Source: Pedobacter panaciterrae
Lineage (GTDB): Bacteria; Bacteroidota; Bacteroidia; Sphingobacteriales; Sphingobacteriaceae
DNA: 64,000 nt
Reading direction: 5' to 3'
Assembly (NCBI RefSeq): GCF_013204795.1
Contig: NZ_JABMKW010000020.1
Coordinates: 1,178,001 to 1,242,000 of the forward strand
Shown: piece by piece, positions 45,212 to 54,262 of the stretch
Layout of the letters: each line of letters begins with the position of its first letter
Numbering within the stretch: the stretch's first letter is position 1
Notes under the pieces: generated by a model
The model's database searches: none
The model's input: the letters and a program-made list of their open reading frames with translations, nothing else
Told to the model about the DNA's origin: nothing
Made by a program: the position numbers and the translations under genes

Positions 45212-45547
45212 TTAACCTGCCTTCAAGGTCAAAAATTCCATGAGGTGCTGTTCCAGCAACTCGGTATTGTAAGTGCCATCTGTAGTATGGTCTATAATCT
45301 CAAGGTTATTGTCACCGACTGTAATTGTGTACGCATTTCCGTCAATAATTTCCGGGAAGCTAATATTCACAATATCAGCCACGTGGGCAAATTCCACAGC
45401 CAGATTGCTACCAAGCTGCTCATTCACGTAAGCAGGAAATTCCGTTTTTAAAAGCTCAAATAAACTTTCAGGGCTTAAAGGTTGTACATTGTCAATTGCT
45501 ATCATAGGTTTTCCTATAAGCTTCCAATAATGGTGCCCAGAAATCAT
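45212..45547 (-). CDS. Hypothetical protein
   Basis: I start at ATG 45547 (MISGHHYWKLIGKPMIAIDN), 111 residues; a TTG at 45595 is possible. Acidic soluble protein with DNVQPLSPESLFELLKTEFP and an ITVGDNNLEII strand. No signal peptide or known motif. Confidence 0.5.
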   Translation of the reverse strand: MISGHHYWKLIGKPMIAIDNVQPLSPESLFELLKTEFPAYVNEQLGSNLAVEFAHVADIVNISFPEIIDGNAYTITVGDNNLEIIDHTTDGTYNTELLEQHLMEFLTLKAG

Positions 45548-45661
45548 AAACCCTCCATCAGTGACCAAAGGCAGATAATAGACAACGGCTTTCAAAAAAG
45601 TGTACGATCTGGACTAACTATTTCAGCTGGCAGTTGTTTAACTTATAAACCATCACAGGTC

Positions 45662-45910
45662 ATGCAGGAAGAAGAAGAAATTTTTAACGTATCGGTAGCG
45701 ATCAATACCGGTCTTGAACCCTTAACATTCACGATCACCATGTACTATCCGCCCTCTGACCCAAATCATGAAAGGAACTACCGTGTTGCTCGTGACAACG
45801 AAACACTAGGCGTCCTTCATCAAAGTGCAGATGATTGTTGGCATTTACTGGAAGGCAATCTGGAACAGGAAGAAATCCAGGCGATCGGACAGGCAATTGA
45901 CGCACATTAA
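45662..45910 (+). CDS. Hypothetical protein
   Basis: I start at ATG 45662 (MQEEEEIFNVSVAIN), 82 residues; the upstream frame is a shadow of the opposite gene. Acidic, beta strands then helix (GNLEQEEIQAIGQAIDAH). Similar short proteins occur in Sphingobacteriaceae as I recall, without function. Its 3' end overlaps the extended reading of the GNAT relic on the other strand. Confidence 0.5.
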   Translation: MQEEEEIFNVSVAINTGLEPLTFTITMYYPPSDPNHERNYRVARDNETLGVLHQSADDCWHLLEGNLEQEEIQAIGQAIDAH

Positions 45911-45913
45911 GCC

Positions 45914-46290
45914 TATAAGCAGTCCCCACCTCCAGATGTTTCCTCATCATGATGTCCGTCTGCCCGTCAACTCCTATTTTTAAGGTATGTGTATCAAAAG
46001 CCACAAAACCATTTTTCTCGTAAAAGCCGATGGCCCGCGGATTCGTTTCTCAAAAGCGTAGCCAAACCGATAATTTTCCAAGACTGGAAGCAACTTCCAG
46101 CATTTGCTCATACAACATTTGACCTAATTTCTTTCCATGGTACGCATTCAGCATATAAATCCATTCAATCTCCAACTTGAAATTCTCTTTTTACTTGGGT
46201 CAGGGCTTGTCTAATATCCTCAGCATCAAGTTCTATATACGTGATGATCTGTTCATTTGCTTTGCATAAACCATCATTTTACCCCAAATT
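45914..46290 (-). pseudogene. Broken GNAT N-acetyltransferase gene
   Basis: Minus-strand pieces read IITYIELDAEDIRQAL, then in a second frame LEIEWIYMLNAYHGKKLGQM and LYEQMLEVASSLGKLSVWLR, then after an in-frame TGA (where GNAT proteins have W or VWE) ETNPRAIGFYEKNGFVAFDT. The order matches beta strands 2-5 of a GNAT with the acetyl-CoA loop YHGKKLGQ. At least one frameshift and one nonsense codon, plus loss of the normal stop, show that it is dead. Confidence 0.75.
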
Positions 46291-46401
46291 ATGCATGGAT
46301 AAATAAAACGTCCCGGCATAATTTCAGCATACTTTAAGAATAATCCACCCGCCACCGTAGAAGAAATTGACCGAAAACGAAAATTCAGCCAAAAAAAAAA
46401 A

Positions 46402-46420
46402 CACCCGCTAAAAGCAGGTG
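46402..46420 (-). terminator. Terminator of the cold-shock gene
   Basis: On the minus strand: CACCTGC-TTTTA-GCGGGTG followed by a run of T (plus-strand A-run at 46391-46401). One G-T wobble. It sits 27 bp after the stop. Confidence 0.8.
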
Positions 46421-46446
46421 ATTAATCAATTATGAAGGAAATCTAA

Positions 46447-46638
46447 TTAGCTGATTTTAACATTAATTGCATTCAAGCCTTTTTTACCTTGCTCGATGTC
46501 ATAGCTTACAGAATCATTCTCACGAATGTTGTCCATTAAACCAGAAGAATGAACAAAGATTTCGCTATCACCATTAGCTGGCACGATAAATCCAAAACCT
46601 TTTGTCTCATTGAAAAATTTTACTGTTCCTTGTTGCAT
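46447..46638 (-). CDS. Cold-shock protein, CspA family
   Basis: I start at ATG 46638 (MQQGTVKFFNETKGFGFIVP), giving 63 residues. RNP1 GFGFIVP and RNP2 EIFVHSSGL are both present. It binds single-stranded nucleic acids and acts as an RNA chaperone. It has a long AT-rich leader upstream, common for csp genes, and a clear terminator. Confidence 0.95.
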   Translation of the reverse strand: MQQGTVKFFNETKGFGFIVPANGDSEIFVHSSGLMDNIRENDSVSYDIEQGKKGLNAINVKIS

Positions 46639-46776
46639 TGTATTATATATTAATTGTATCCAAAGATACAAAAATAGTTGAAATATAAAATTTTATTTCG
46701 ATATAAAACAATAATTAGAATTATATTTCACGTGAAAATTATCTGTCAAAATATTTTTCCGAGATCAAATTTATAG

Positions 46777-47064
46777 CTAAATCTCTAAATTCAGACGTTT
46801 AAAGACCTCTTTGGTAATCAGCCGTACATTCGCTGAGAGCTGCTCATAACTACAATGCCGCAGTCTCTGAGGGAAAGGCACCCCACCCTCCCACTTTACC
46901 AGATCCATAGTAATTACCGAATCAACAGAGACCTCATGTTCTGCAAGCAGGGAAGCGTAAAGCCTCCGGGCAAAAGCCTCATCATTACCAAGGTGAAAAC
47001 AACCATAAGTTTCGATGCCTTTAAGTGTTTTCATGTTCAGAGATATTTCATAACTCGTTTCCAT
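46777..47064 (-). CDS. Small conserved-looking hypothetical protein
   Basis: I start at ATG 47064 (METSYEISLNMKTLKGIETY), 95 residues. LGNDEAFARRLYASLLAEHE and the C-terminal NVRLITKEVFKRLNLEI recall a Sphingobacteriaceae family of about 90 residues that I have seen as hypothetical. Soluble, no signal. Function unknown. Confidence 0.65.
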   Translation of the reverse strand: METSYEISLNMKTLKGIETYGCFHLGNDEAFARRLYASLLAEHEVSVDSVITMDLVKWEGGVPFPQRLRHCSYEQLSANVRLITKEVFKRLNLEI

Positions 47065-47177
47065 AACAATAAACAAAATGAAATAAAAGAGCCTCTTCCA
47101 ATAATTTGATAATTTAAGCCTATTATTTCTGAATTTGGTTAATTATAAAGTATTTTGGCTAGGCAAAATTAAATTGA

Positions 47178-47462
47178 ATGAAACTGATTTTCCATTTTAT
47201 AATTCTGCTTGGTTTGTTCTCGTCATGTAATAGTCATTCTTATATCTATAGAAAACCGGTTATCGGATTGGTATATGATAAAATACCTTTAGCTGATGCT
47301 TCAGTTGCTTATGATTCATCTGATGCATTAAGCCCGCAAAATATTATAGCCAATAATGAAGGACAGTTTATTTTACCGAAAATTGAAATAGACAACTATG
47401 CGAACTTTATTCGTTCTGTAAAAGGGATAAATTCAGTAATACTCATAAAAAAGAAGGGATAA
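47178..47462 (+). CDS. Small lipoprotein with carboxypeptidase-D regulatory-like fold
   Basis: A 94-residue lipoprotein (FSSC, Cys17). The mature part VIGLVYDKIPLADASVAYD and NEGQFILPKIEID resembles the beginning of a CarboxypepD_reg-like domain. Ends abruptly (VILIKKKG). It is the first of a series of orphan lipoproteins up to 54 kb. Confidence 0.6.
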   Translation: MKLIFHFIILLGLFSSCNSHSYIYRKPVIGLVYDKIPLADASVAYDSSDALSPQNIIANNEGQFILPKIEIDNYANFIRSVKGINSVILIKKKG

Positions 47463-47624
47463 GCGCTTAAAAAAAATTGATTAAAAAAAATATGATACAA
47501 GTAAGGATACAAATAGGGTGGGAAAAATTCATTTAACAAGGAAATTAAGGATGATTGATGATGATCACCGAACTTAGCTACTTAGACAGAACAGAGGATT
47601 AAATTAATATTTTAAGACAATAGC

Positions 47625-48467
47625 ATGAAAACAACGAACATCTTATTTTCTCTGGCATTCCTGCTGTTTTCCTGTGGGGCAAAGCATGGTGATAAGCAAC
47701 TTGATAAAACGAATACCACTGATTCTGTTAAACAAAATAAGATAAGCTCTAAGCCTCCTGAAATAAGTACGCTTGAAAAACTGGCCGATAATATGGTTGC
47801 TTCCAGAGAAAGTTATTTAAATAATGGAAATACGGAGGCGGAAAAAATATTCATTAAAGCACTTATAGAGACATTAAAGCAGCCTGCTAGCTTTTATGAT
47901 GATTTTGTCAACCTAAGAAAATATGAGATTAACCTATTAAGTGCCAACGATCATAAACTTAGGGTATTTTATTGGCTTTCACCATATTCAGGTTCCATGT
48001 GGCACGTGCAGAATATTGTTCAGTACCAAGATGAAAATAAGGCAGTAACTGCGATTTCATTTAATGATCTCTATGAGGATAAAGCCGATGAAGGCAGCCC
48101 AACTCCTTTTTTTCAACATATATACACCTTAAATACTTCCCCTCAAAAAACATATCTGCTTACAGGTTATGGGCAAATGAGCGGTACTGAGCCTTATAGT
48201 GTAAGCCACACATTAGTGATCGATCATTCAGAATTCAGCATCAACAAACCCCTGTTTAAATTGGGAAAATGGTCTAAAAATCAATTATTTGCTTCCGCGA
48301 CTCTTAAGGAAGATCAAAGCAAAGAAAAACTCACCGCACAGTTAGCAATAATCTATAACGCTCAAGATAAGACCATTAGCTATCCGGAGGTTAGCGAGAC
48401 TAAAAACGGATCCATTTTTAATGGAAAAAGGAACGTTTTAACCTTTCGGGGCGGAATGTTCAAGTAA
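47625..48467 (+). CDS. Orphan lipoprotein
   Basis: A 280-residue lipoprotein (LLFSC, Cys17), with a low-complexity linker (DKTNTTDSVKQNKISS) then a soluble domain containing IKALIETLKQPASFYDDFVN and HTLVIDHSEFSINKPLF. No family recognised. Probably envelope. Confidence 0.7.
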   Translation: MKTTNILFSLAFLLFSCGAKHGDKQLDKTNTTDSVKQNKISSKPPEISTLEKLADNMVASRESYLNNGNTEAEKIFIKALIETLKQPASFYDDFVNLRKYEINLLSANDHKLRVFYWLSPYSGSMWHVQNIVQYQDENKAVTAISFNDLYEDKADEGSPTPFFQHIYTLNTSPQKTYLLTGYGQMSGTEPYSVSHTLVIDHSEFSINKPLFKLGKWSKNQLFASATLKEDQSKEKLTAQLAIIYNAQDKTISYPEVSETKNGSIFNGKRNVLTFRGGMFK

Positions 48468-48601
48468 TAACCAAATTATTGCTGATACTACGAGGATGTA
48501 TCTGGAAAACTCCATCAACCTTAGACAAGTTCAATAGACCGAATCAATCAATAATGATCATTAAATCCGGTTGTTTATGCGTTTGATGTTAGCGGTAATC
48601 T

Positions 48602-49174
48602 TTATTCAGGTACTTTGTCGTAAATGGTCATGTTTACTGGGATTTTTACTTCTCGTTTAAGTCTTCCAAAAATATTTCCGGGCATTTCAAATTCGATGGT
48701 AATGTATCCTTTCAGTCTCTCATAAGTTTTATTAAGCTCTATATCAATCGCTAGATTTTCACATAGAACATTATTGTGTTCCCACAGACCACCTTCTCGC
48801 AAGTAGACAGCTCTACCCTTATCTACAAATTGTAGTTTTTCATTTTTTTCATTTACCAAGTTATAGCCTTTAAATATATAAGTGGCAAAATCGGAAATGT
48901 CGTTGTCTTTATTTTTTAATGAATGATTATTCTTATTATACTCATCAAGTTTTTCCTTTGATAAAGGATACCTTGTTACTATATATAATTCATCTGTTGG
49001 CTGCTTTTCAATTTCTGTAATATTTCCGATTGTCACTTTTGCGTTTTTTACAATTTCATCTAAGAACTGGTTGGTTTCCTGTTTAGTGTATTTGTAAGCG
49101 GGTTTACCGCTTCCATCACAACCGATAAGAACAACGGACGAGATGATAAAAAGTAATAGTCGATATATCTTCAT
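48602..49174 (-). CDS. Orphan lipoprotein
   Basis: A 190-residue lipoprotein (SSVVLIGC, Cys19) with GKPAYKYTKQETNQFLDEIV and a beta-rich C-terminal (GYITIEFEMPGNIFGRLKRE). No family recognised. It is cotranscribed in order with the gene at 49195-49788 upstream, 20 bp apart. Confidence 0.7.
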   Translation of the reverse strand: MKIYRLLLFIISSVVLIGCDGSGKPAYKYTKQETNQFLDEIVKNAKVTIGNITEIEKQPTDELYIVTRYPLSKEKLDEYNKNNHSLKNKDNDISDFATYIFKGYNLVNEKNEKLQFVDKGRAVYLREGGLWEHNNVLCENLAIDIELNKTYERLKGYITIEFEMPGNIFGRLKREVKIPVNMTIYDKVPE

Positions 49175-49194
49175 TCTTTGGTTATATACTCGGT

Positions 49195-49788
49195 TTATAA
49201 ATTTAGTTTACTGTTAAAAGCGCTGAATGTATTTATTTTTGGCAATGGTTTTACAATGTTTTTTTTAATCGTCTTTTTAAGAATTTTCTCCGAGCCAAGT
49301 GCTTTTGTAATCTCAATTCTTTTTCCTGTGAGAAGATTAAATTCGGTTTCGGTTGTTAAATTTTTACCATCCCAAGCTACTGAGGATATATTTTGTAGTT
49401 CAAAATTCCCATTATTGAATTTAAACTTATGAATAAGGTGATTTTCTTTGACTTCAGAAATCATATACAAGCAGTTATCTTTAATATCAAAATTTGGTAT
49501 TTGATTTCCGCAATATTTCCCATTTGGATATTGCGGTTCTATTAATTTTTCAGTAGATACGTTAAGTAAATATTTTCCATTTGGTTTTAAAAAAAATATT
49601 TGTAATCTCAAAGGCTGAGTTTTACTAATGGTATCCATTGTTACTATAATTTTATCAGTTAAACCATCGCTATTTAAATCGCCTTTTTCAGTTCTAACTG
49701 GGTAAGTAAAATTACCTTTTAATTTTTGTGCATGTAAATAGATACTAATTTGAACGAGTGCAAAAATCAATAAAAATATTTTTTTCAT
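49195..49788 (-). CDS. Secreted hypothetical protein with VCBS-like start
   Basis: A 197-residue protein, signal peptide ending LHAQ. TEKGDLNSDGLTDKIIVTMD has the D-x-N-x-D-G pattern of FG-GAP/VCBS or calcium-binding loops. C-terminal half with EITKALGSEKILKKTIKKNI. It precedes the lipoprotein at 48602 and follows the TIR remnant by 8 bp. Confidence 0.6.
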   Translation of the reverse strand: MKKIFLLIFALVQISIYLHAQKLKGNFTYPVRTEKGDLNSDGLTDKIIVTMDTISKTQPLRLQIFFLKPNGKYLLNVSTEKLIEPQYPNGKYCGNQIPNFDIKDNCLYMISEVKENHLIHKFKFNNGNFELQNISSVAWDGKNLTTETEFNLLTGKRIEITKALGSEKILKKTIKKNIVKPLPKINTFSAFNSKLNL

Positions 49789-49795
49789 CTTTTGA

Positions 49796-49924
49796 TTAGG
49801 TTTTTATCTCTTCATCAAACCAGGTACTCAGCAAGCCTTCTCGCTTGAGCTGGCTCATGTGCACTTCCAAGCGATAAACTACCTGTGCAGCAGAATGACT
49901 ATAAGAAATAAATGCGTGTGCCAT
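49796..49924 (-). pseudogene. Remnant of a TIR domain (first 42 residues)
   Basis: ATG at 49924: MAHAFISYSHSAAQVVYRLE, then VHMSQLKREGLLSTWFDEEI before stop. FISYSH..D-like box 1, LxxhxxxLxREGLLxxWxD is the TIR beta-A to beta-B. The usual TIR domain has about 130 residues and continues with the NADase Glu; nothing remains after the stop. This is likely a broken immunity or toxin gene. Confidence 0.7.
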
Positions 49925-50337
49925 ATTAAATTTTAATAGAATAAATAAACATAGGTATTTTTTTCAAGCTCCGCATGATTCGACAGTGAGGCTTCTGCGA
50001 TAGCTCGGCTTGCATCCTGCCTCGTGTCTGAATCTAAAATATGGGTCTTATGAACCGTGATATAATTTAAGGGGTTATTATTCGAACCGCCTTAAATAAC
50101 CATCCGGTTTCAACAGGTTTTCTCAAAGTATCCGCGTAAAAAACAGTAATTCAAGGAATTGATCACTTGAGAGCGACTTAATAAACACCATTAAGATTAC
50201 TACTTTAAAAATCCAGTCTTCACTAAATTAAGGTAGAAACACACCTTTTTTTTGTCGTAAATTCCCCCTGGAAATTTACCTAGTAACAACCATATTTACA
50301 GGTAGATTAGTCAATTGTATAACCAGAATATTGCGTC
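49925..50337. other. Intergenic stretch
   Basis: About 410 bp. No gene or RNA recognised; the divergent genes must have promoters here. Confidence 0.35.
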
Positions 50338-50748
50338 ATGAATACCCAACCTTCAACCAAACTCGACATTTATATCAACTACCCCGGACATTGTGAGAAA
50401 GCATTTCAGTTTTACGAGCAGCATTTAGGGGGAAAAATACATATGATACTGCCTCACCAACTACCACCGCCTAATTTTCCGAAAGAATGGAAGAACCCGA
50501 TCCTCCATGCAATCATCGAAATAGGCGGCACTAACGTGAGGGGTGCGGACATCCCTCATGCCGAACCGATGCGCAGTGCTTACCTAACACTAGTTCTTGA
50601 GACAGCGGAAGAAGCAGAACACATTTATAGGTTATTGTCCAGTGAAGGAGAAGTGTTTATGAAAATGGAGAAAACTCCTTTCGCAAACCGCTTTGCGATG
50701 CTCCGCGATAAATTCGGAACCTCCTGGATGCTCCTCAATGAGAATTAA
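50338..50748 (+). CDS. VOC family protein, PhnB-like
   Basis: A 136-residue vicinal-oxygen-chelate fold protein: KLDIYINYPGHCEKAFQFYE and PFANRFAMLRDKFGTSWMLL are the two signature parts, with metal-type residues H at 19 or nearby and the usual DxFGxxW end. PhnB-like proteins are of unknown function. Monocistronic. Confidence 0.92.
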   Translation: MNTQPSTKLDIYINYPGHCEKAFQFYEQHLGGKIHMILPHQLPPPNFPKEWKNPILHAIIEIGGTNVRGADIPHAEPMRSAYLTLVLETAEEAEHIYRLLSSEGEVFMKMEKTPFANRFAMLRDKFGTSWMLLNEN

Positions 50749-50856
50749 GTATGATGATATATAGAAATGCAAAAAACAAGAAACCTGCATAAAATCCTGG
50801 TTTTGATCCTATTTTGATTTACTTTCTAAAAGTAACGCCAATAGCCAGGAAAGAAG

Positions 50857-51660
50857 TTATAAAATTTCGTATAAGCCAAAATCCAACGAATAGAGATAGT
50901 CTTTTTTCGCAATCCTTATTGTTTTTGGATAGGCCATATCCGTACACTTAAATTTCAAGCCATCAAGCTGGTAGTAAGAAAGATAAGCGGGCGTAGGTAA
51001 TTTACCATTTCTCCAGGCAATCAAAAGATCATCATCAAATTTTGGGATATCTTTTTTAGGCTTTAGGAAATCGACTTTAAACAACTCACTTTGCCTTACA
51101 ACTAAGGCGTCATTTCTAATCTCAAAAACATTACAGCTTTCTGTATTTACCACCTGGTATTCACAGGGCACTAAGCCATAAGGCTTTAAAAGGTTTTTCT
51201 CATACTCCTCAACAGCTTTTGCCCGCAGGCTATCACTTAAATGACTCAAATCTGCCCATTTATTATCAATGCTGTCTTGAAAAACGACAGTTTTAAATTC
51301 CTGCATCTTTTTATACAATGGATGAAAATATTTCTTCTGGTTGATATATAGATCGCCGTGGTCATCAATATAAAAAGGAATCTCCCAATCATATTTAGCT
51401 TTAAAAATTAGCTTATTTTCGACATCGATTATCTTAAATTCAAGGTTGCTGTTATCAGGCTTCAACAGCACCCGGCCATCTTTTAAGACAATGATTTCGC
51501 TTAGAGCGGTCAGATCCATAACCTTCCTGAATTTTGTTTTGTCTTTCAACAAATCGCCAATCATCGGAACCTCTGGATGCGCATCTTTTTTAGGGAAAGG
51601 ATTACATCCGAATAAAAACAGCAGACTTAAATACAGAAGTGTCAATATATTACTTTTCAT
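50857..51660 (-). CDS. Orphan lipoprotein
   Basis: A 267-residue lipoprotein (LFLFGC, Cys19) containing KKDAHPEVPMIGDLLKDKTK, VVLKPDNSNLEFKIID-like strands, and WADLSHLSDSLRAKAVEEYE. No family known. It lies 36 bp after the redoxin-like gene, same strand, probably an operon of two. Confidence 0.7.
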   Translation of the reverse strand: MKSNILTLLYLSLLFLFGCNPFPKKDAHPEVPMIGDLLKDKTKFRKVMDLTALSEIIVLKDGRVLLKPDNSNLEFKIIDVENKLIFKAKYDWEIPFYIDDHGDLYINQKKYFHPLYKKMQEFKTVVFQDSIDNKWADLSHLSDSLRAKAVEEYEKNLLKPYGLVPCEYQVVNTESCNVFEIRNDALVVRQSELFKVDFLKPKKDIPKFDDDLLIAWRNGKLPTPAYLSYYQLDGLKFKCTDMAYPKTIRIAKKDYLYSLDFGLYEIL

Positions 51661-51696
51661 AATAATTCATTAAGCTACCTAATTGGGCTTGACAAG

Positions 51697-52266
51697 CTAC
51701 TGCTTGTTTTGGATGATTAACCGTTCTAGTTCATCATCCAAGCTTTTGGTTTTTCCGCCACATACATTGAGAATCACTTTTCCATCAGGCCCAATCAATA
51801 TCTTAGATGGCGTACAAACGACATTTTCCTTCAGCTTGATTTCCTTATTCATCGCTTCAGTATTATCAATTTGTTTAAATTGTAATCTCGACTCCTTGAA
51901 CAGCTTTTGCGTTGCCTCCTCATCGTCAGAAAAACCTTCGGCGATGCCAATTATCGGAAATTTGTCTCCAAACCGCTGAAAAGTCTCATTTAAATCTGCT
52001 ACCATATCATAGCCTTCTGATTTTTTAAGTCCCTCTATTTGGTAGACAAAGACGATCCAATATTTACCTTTATTTACTTCAGAGTTAAATATACTCCCAT
52101 CACTGGTCTTTACAGAAAAATATTTCGGTCTACTCCCTATATTAAAGTCTATGTCCGCTTTGTTAGCAGCGATGAATTGCTTCAAGCGCTCTTCTTTATT
52201 TTGCCCGTTGCAACTTAACAAAACAAGGAAGAGTAAAACTGGCATAAAAAGGGCTTTCATTTTCAT
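51697..52266 (-). CDS. Thioredoxin-fold lipoprotein lacking the usual CxxC
   Basis: A 189-residue lipoprotein (VLLSC). It has a redoxin/TlpA-like fold: KGKYWIVFVYQIEGLKKSEG aligns with the strand and helix that normally carry CxxC, but here there is no Cys pair. Downstream CTPSKILIGPDGKVILNVCG corresponds to the cis-Pro region (TPxKxLI-GPDGK). Two other Cys remain there. So thiol oxidoreductase activity is doubtful; it may bind rather than react. Followed by a lipoprotein of unknown function. Confidence 0.75.
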   Translation of the reverse strand: MKMKALFMPVLLFLVLLSCNGQNKEERLKQFIAANKADIDFNIGSRPKYFSVKTSDGSIFNSEVNKGKYWIVFVYQIEGLKKSEGYDMVADLNETFQRFGDKFPIIGIAEGFSDDEEATQKLFKESRLQFKQIDNTEAMNKEIKLKENVVCTPSKILIGPDGKVILNVCGGKTKSLDDELERLIIQNKQ

Positions 52267-52582
52267 TTCTGGTCGACAGTTGTGGCTGCTGTAATAAATA
52301 ACCGGGCCCTAAAATCCGATAATATGATCGCTTGTATACCAAAGGCTGATTCCACTGAGAAGATCATAAATAAGACCAAACTAATGACCGGTTTTTAAGC
52401 GCTGTTCGCGCTTATCATTTAGCTTTATCCAAGATAGAGATTTTATTTGAAGATCGAAATATCCATACAGATTACGCTTTAGGAAAGTTTTTCTACTATG
52501 CGATTTTATTGACAGCTGAAATGTGTAATTTGTAAAAACTAATTATGATATAAAACATGGTGTTGGTAAAATCAGATGGCTT
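52267..52582. other. Intergenic divergent region
   Basis: About 315 bp, AT-rich, with one short hairpin AAGCGC-TGTTC-GCGCTT near 52397. No gene. Confidence 0.35.
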
Positions 52583-53347
52583 ATGAATAATAAAATTCAC
52601 ATACTCTTCGCATTATTCATTCTTGCATCTTGCCATTCTCAAGACAATAAAATTGTTGATCTAGCAAAAATATCTAATGATTTTGATGCCTCAGAATTTT
52701 ATCGAAACAAGATTAAAAAGACCAATGAGATCATTTCGAAAGACCCTAAGCGTATGGACAAGAAAGAAGCCTTAAATCTTTTGGACAATGCTTTTTTCGT
52801 AAAAGATACTTTAGGTTATTATAAAACGGATGGGAGATTCCCTACAGACCTGTCTTTAGAGCCAACCAATGACTGGATGGTAAGAGATAAAAAACCGACC
52901 GAAATATTTGGCTATGGTTACAACGCGGTAGCGTATGATCCTGAAAAAGACAAGATAGCTATTTTAAATGCAGTAGCATTTCCTAAAATGGACATGGTAG
53001 AAGACCGTAAAGGCAACTTAATGTATCTTGAAGTGGGAAAGACTTCAAAAAATACAGATGATTTCAATAAGATCAAAGCATACCTCAGTAAAAACTGTAA
53101 GCGGGTTGCTGTTGATGATAACGACCCCAAAGCTTCTTATTGGGAAGGTGAATTTTTCTATTATTATCTTTTTAAAGACGATCGAAAAGAAGAGGAGGTC
53201 TCTTTTGATTCACAGGGAAATAGAAAATCCAGATCGGTACACAACACAGAAATTAGATTAACGATGTTCGAAAAGTCTTACATTAAAAAAATGGAAGAAC
53301 TGGGGATTTATTCGGCGGGATATAAATTTTGGAAAAAAACGTTTTGA
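52583..53347 (+). CDS. Orphan lipoprotein
   Basis: A 254-residue lipoprotein (FILASC, Cys17) with lysine-rich helix (KKTNEIISKDPKRMDKKEAL), PTDLSLEPTNDWMV and a beta part GNLMYLEVGKTSKNTDDFNK. No family recognised. Confidence 0.7.
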   Translation: MNNKIHILFALFILASCHSQDNKIVDLAKISNDFDASEFYRNKIKKTNEIISKDPKRMDKKEALNLLDNAFFVKDTLGYYKTDGRFPTDLSLEPTNDWMVRDKKPTEIFGYGYNAVAYDPEKDKIAILNAVAFPKMDMVEDRKGNLMYLEVGKTSKNTDDFNKIKAYLSKNCKRVAVDDNDPKASYWEGEFFYYYLFKDDRKEEEVSFDSQGNRKSRSVHNTEIRLTMFEKSYIKKMEELGIYSAGYKFWKKTF

Positions 53348-53520
53348 TGCAAACGAATTCATCAAACATAGGTGAAGATAATTATCATTATAATCAGTAA
53401 TGCTTTTCTATTTCTCTTATAAACTATATTTTTTGTATTTTGACTTGGTGTCACTTCATGAGCATTAAACGATACCAAAGCAACACCATATAACATCATC
53501 CTTAACGAAAACAAATTCAT

Positions 53521-54003
53521 ATGAAATTTAAAACATTGTTTTTAACGGCAGCAATTGCAGGAGCATTATCAACAGCGAGCTCCTGCTCAAATTTTGAAAG
53601 TGGAAAAAACCGTGAAAAAGGAACGCCAGTCGAATCGTCAAAGACGGCAGTACAAAAAATTTTGGCTGACAAAGAGGCTAACGAAGGCAAACGTTTCTCT
53701 ATTACCGGCTATCTGAATTATTCGGCAGGAATGACGGTTTATGTTGACAGGCCCCAATCGGTATATGTAAATACAGCACCTGGGGATGAGGGAGAAACGA
53801 TTACTCCCCTGGAGATGAAGTGGGCACAAAATGGTTATAACAGCGTTTTTGTTCCTGAAAATGCGGGACGTGGATCTGATAAAACGATATTTTATGACAA
53901 TGAAGGCAAACCACTCACAACGAATGATAAGGTAGAAGTTTCATTTGAAGTTGGGAAAGCGTCAATTTACCCTTTTGAAGTGCGAATAGACAAAATAAAA
54001 TAA
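53521..54003 (+). CDS. Orphan lipoprotein with OB-like beta domain
   Basis: A 160-residue lipoprotein (STASSC, Cys22). ILADKEANEGKRFSITGYLN and KVEVSFEVGKASIYPFEVRI look like an OB-fold of the type in tRNA_anti-like lipoproteins of Bacteroidota. Not proven. Confidence 0.65.
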   Translation: MKFKTLFLTAAIAGALSTASSCSNFESGKNREKGTPVESSKTAVQKILADKEANEGKRFSITGYLNYSAGMTVYVDRPQSVYVNTAPGDEGETITPLEMKWAQNGYNSVFVPENAGRGSDKTIFYDNEGKPLTTNDKVEVSFEVGKASIYPFEVRIDKIK

Positions 54004-54058
54004 TACAAAATTGTGGTTTATAGGGTCAATCCGATATCAATAAATTTAACATTATTAT

Positions 54059-54262
54059 ATGCAGGTCAATTATTTTATACTCTTATTTACGGGTCTTTTC
54101 TTAATAGGCACATACATCAACTATAGGTACACTCAAAAGAAAGGGATGGTATTCAGGTACAAACCTATTGCTTTAATCATTATAGCTGTTTTATTTTTGA
54201 TTTCATGTTATGGAATTATTGTTGGAAAACCATTTAATGAAATTCTACCTTTTATAGGGTAA
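54059..54262 (+). CDS. Small two-helix membrane protein
   Basis: A 67-residue protein with two hydrophobic helices (YFILLFTGLFLIGTYI, IALIIIAVLFLISCYGIIV) separated by a basic turn. 55 bp after the lipoprotein, same strand. Function unknown. Confidence 0.55.
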   Translation: MQVNYFILLFTGLFLIGTYINYRYTQKKGMVFRYKPIALIIIAVLFLISCYGIIVGKPFNEILPFIG

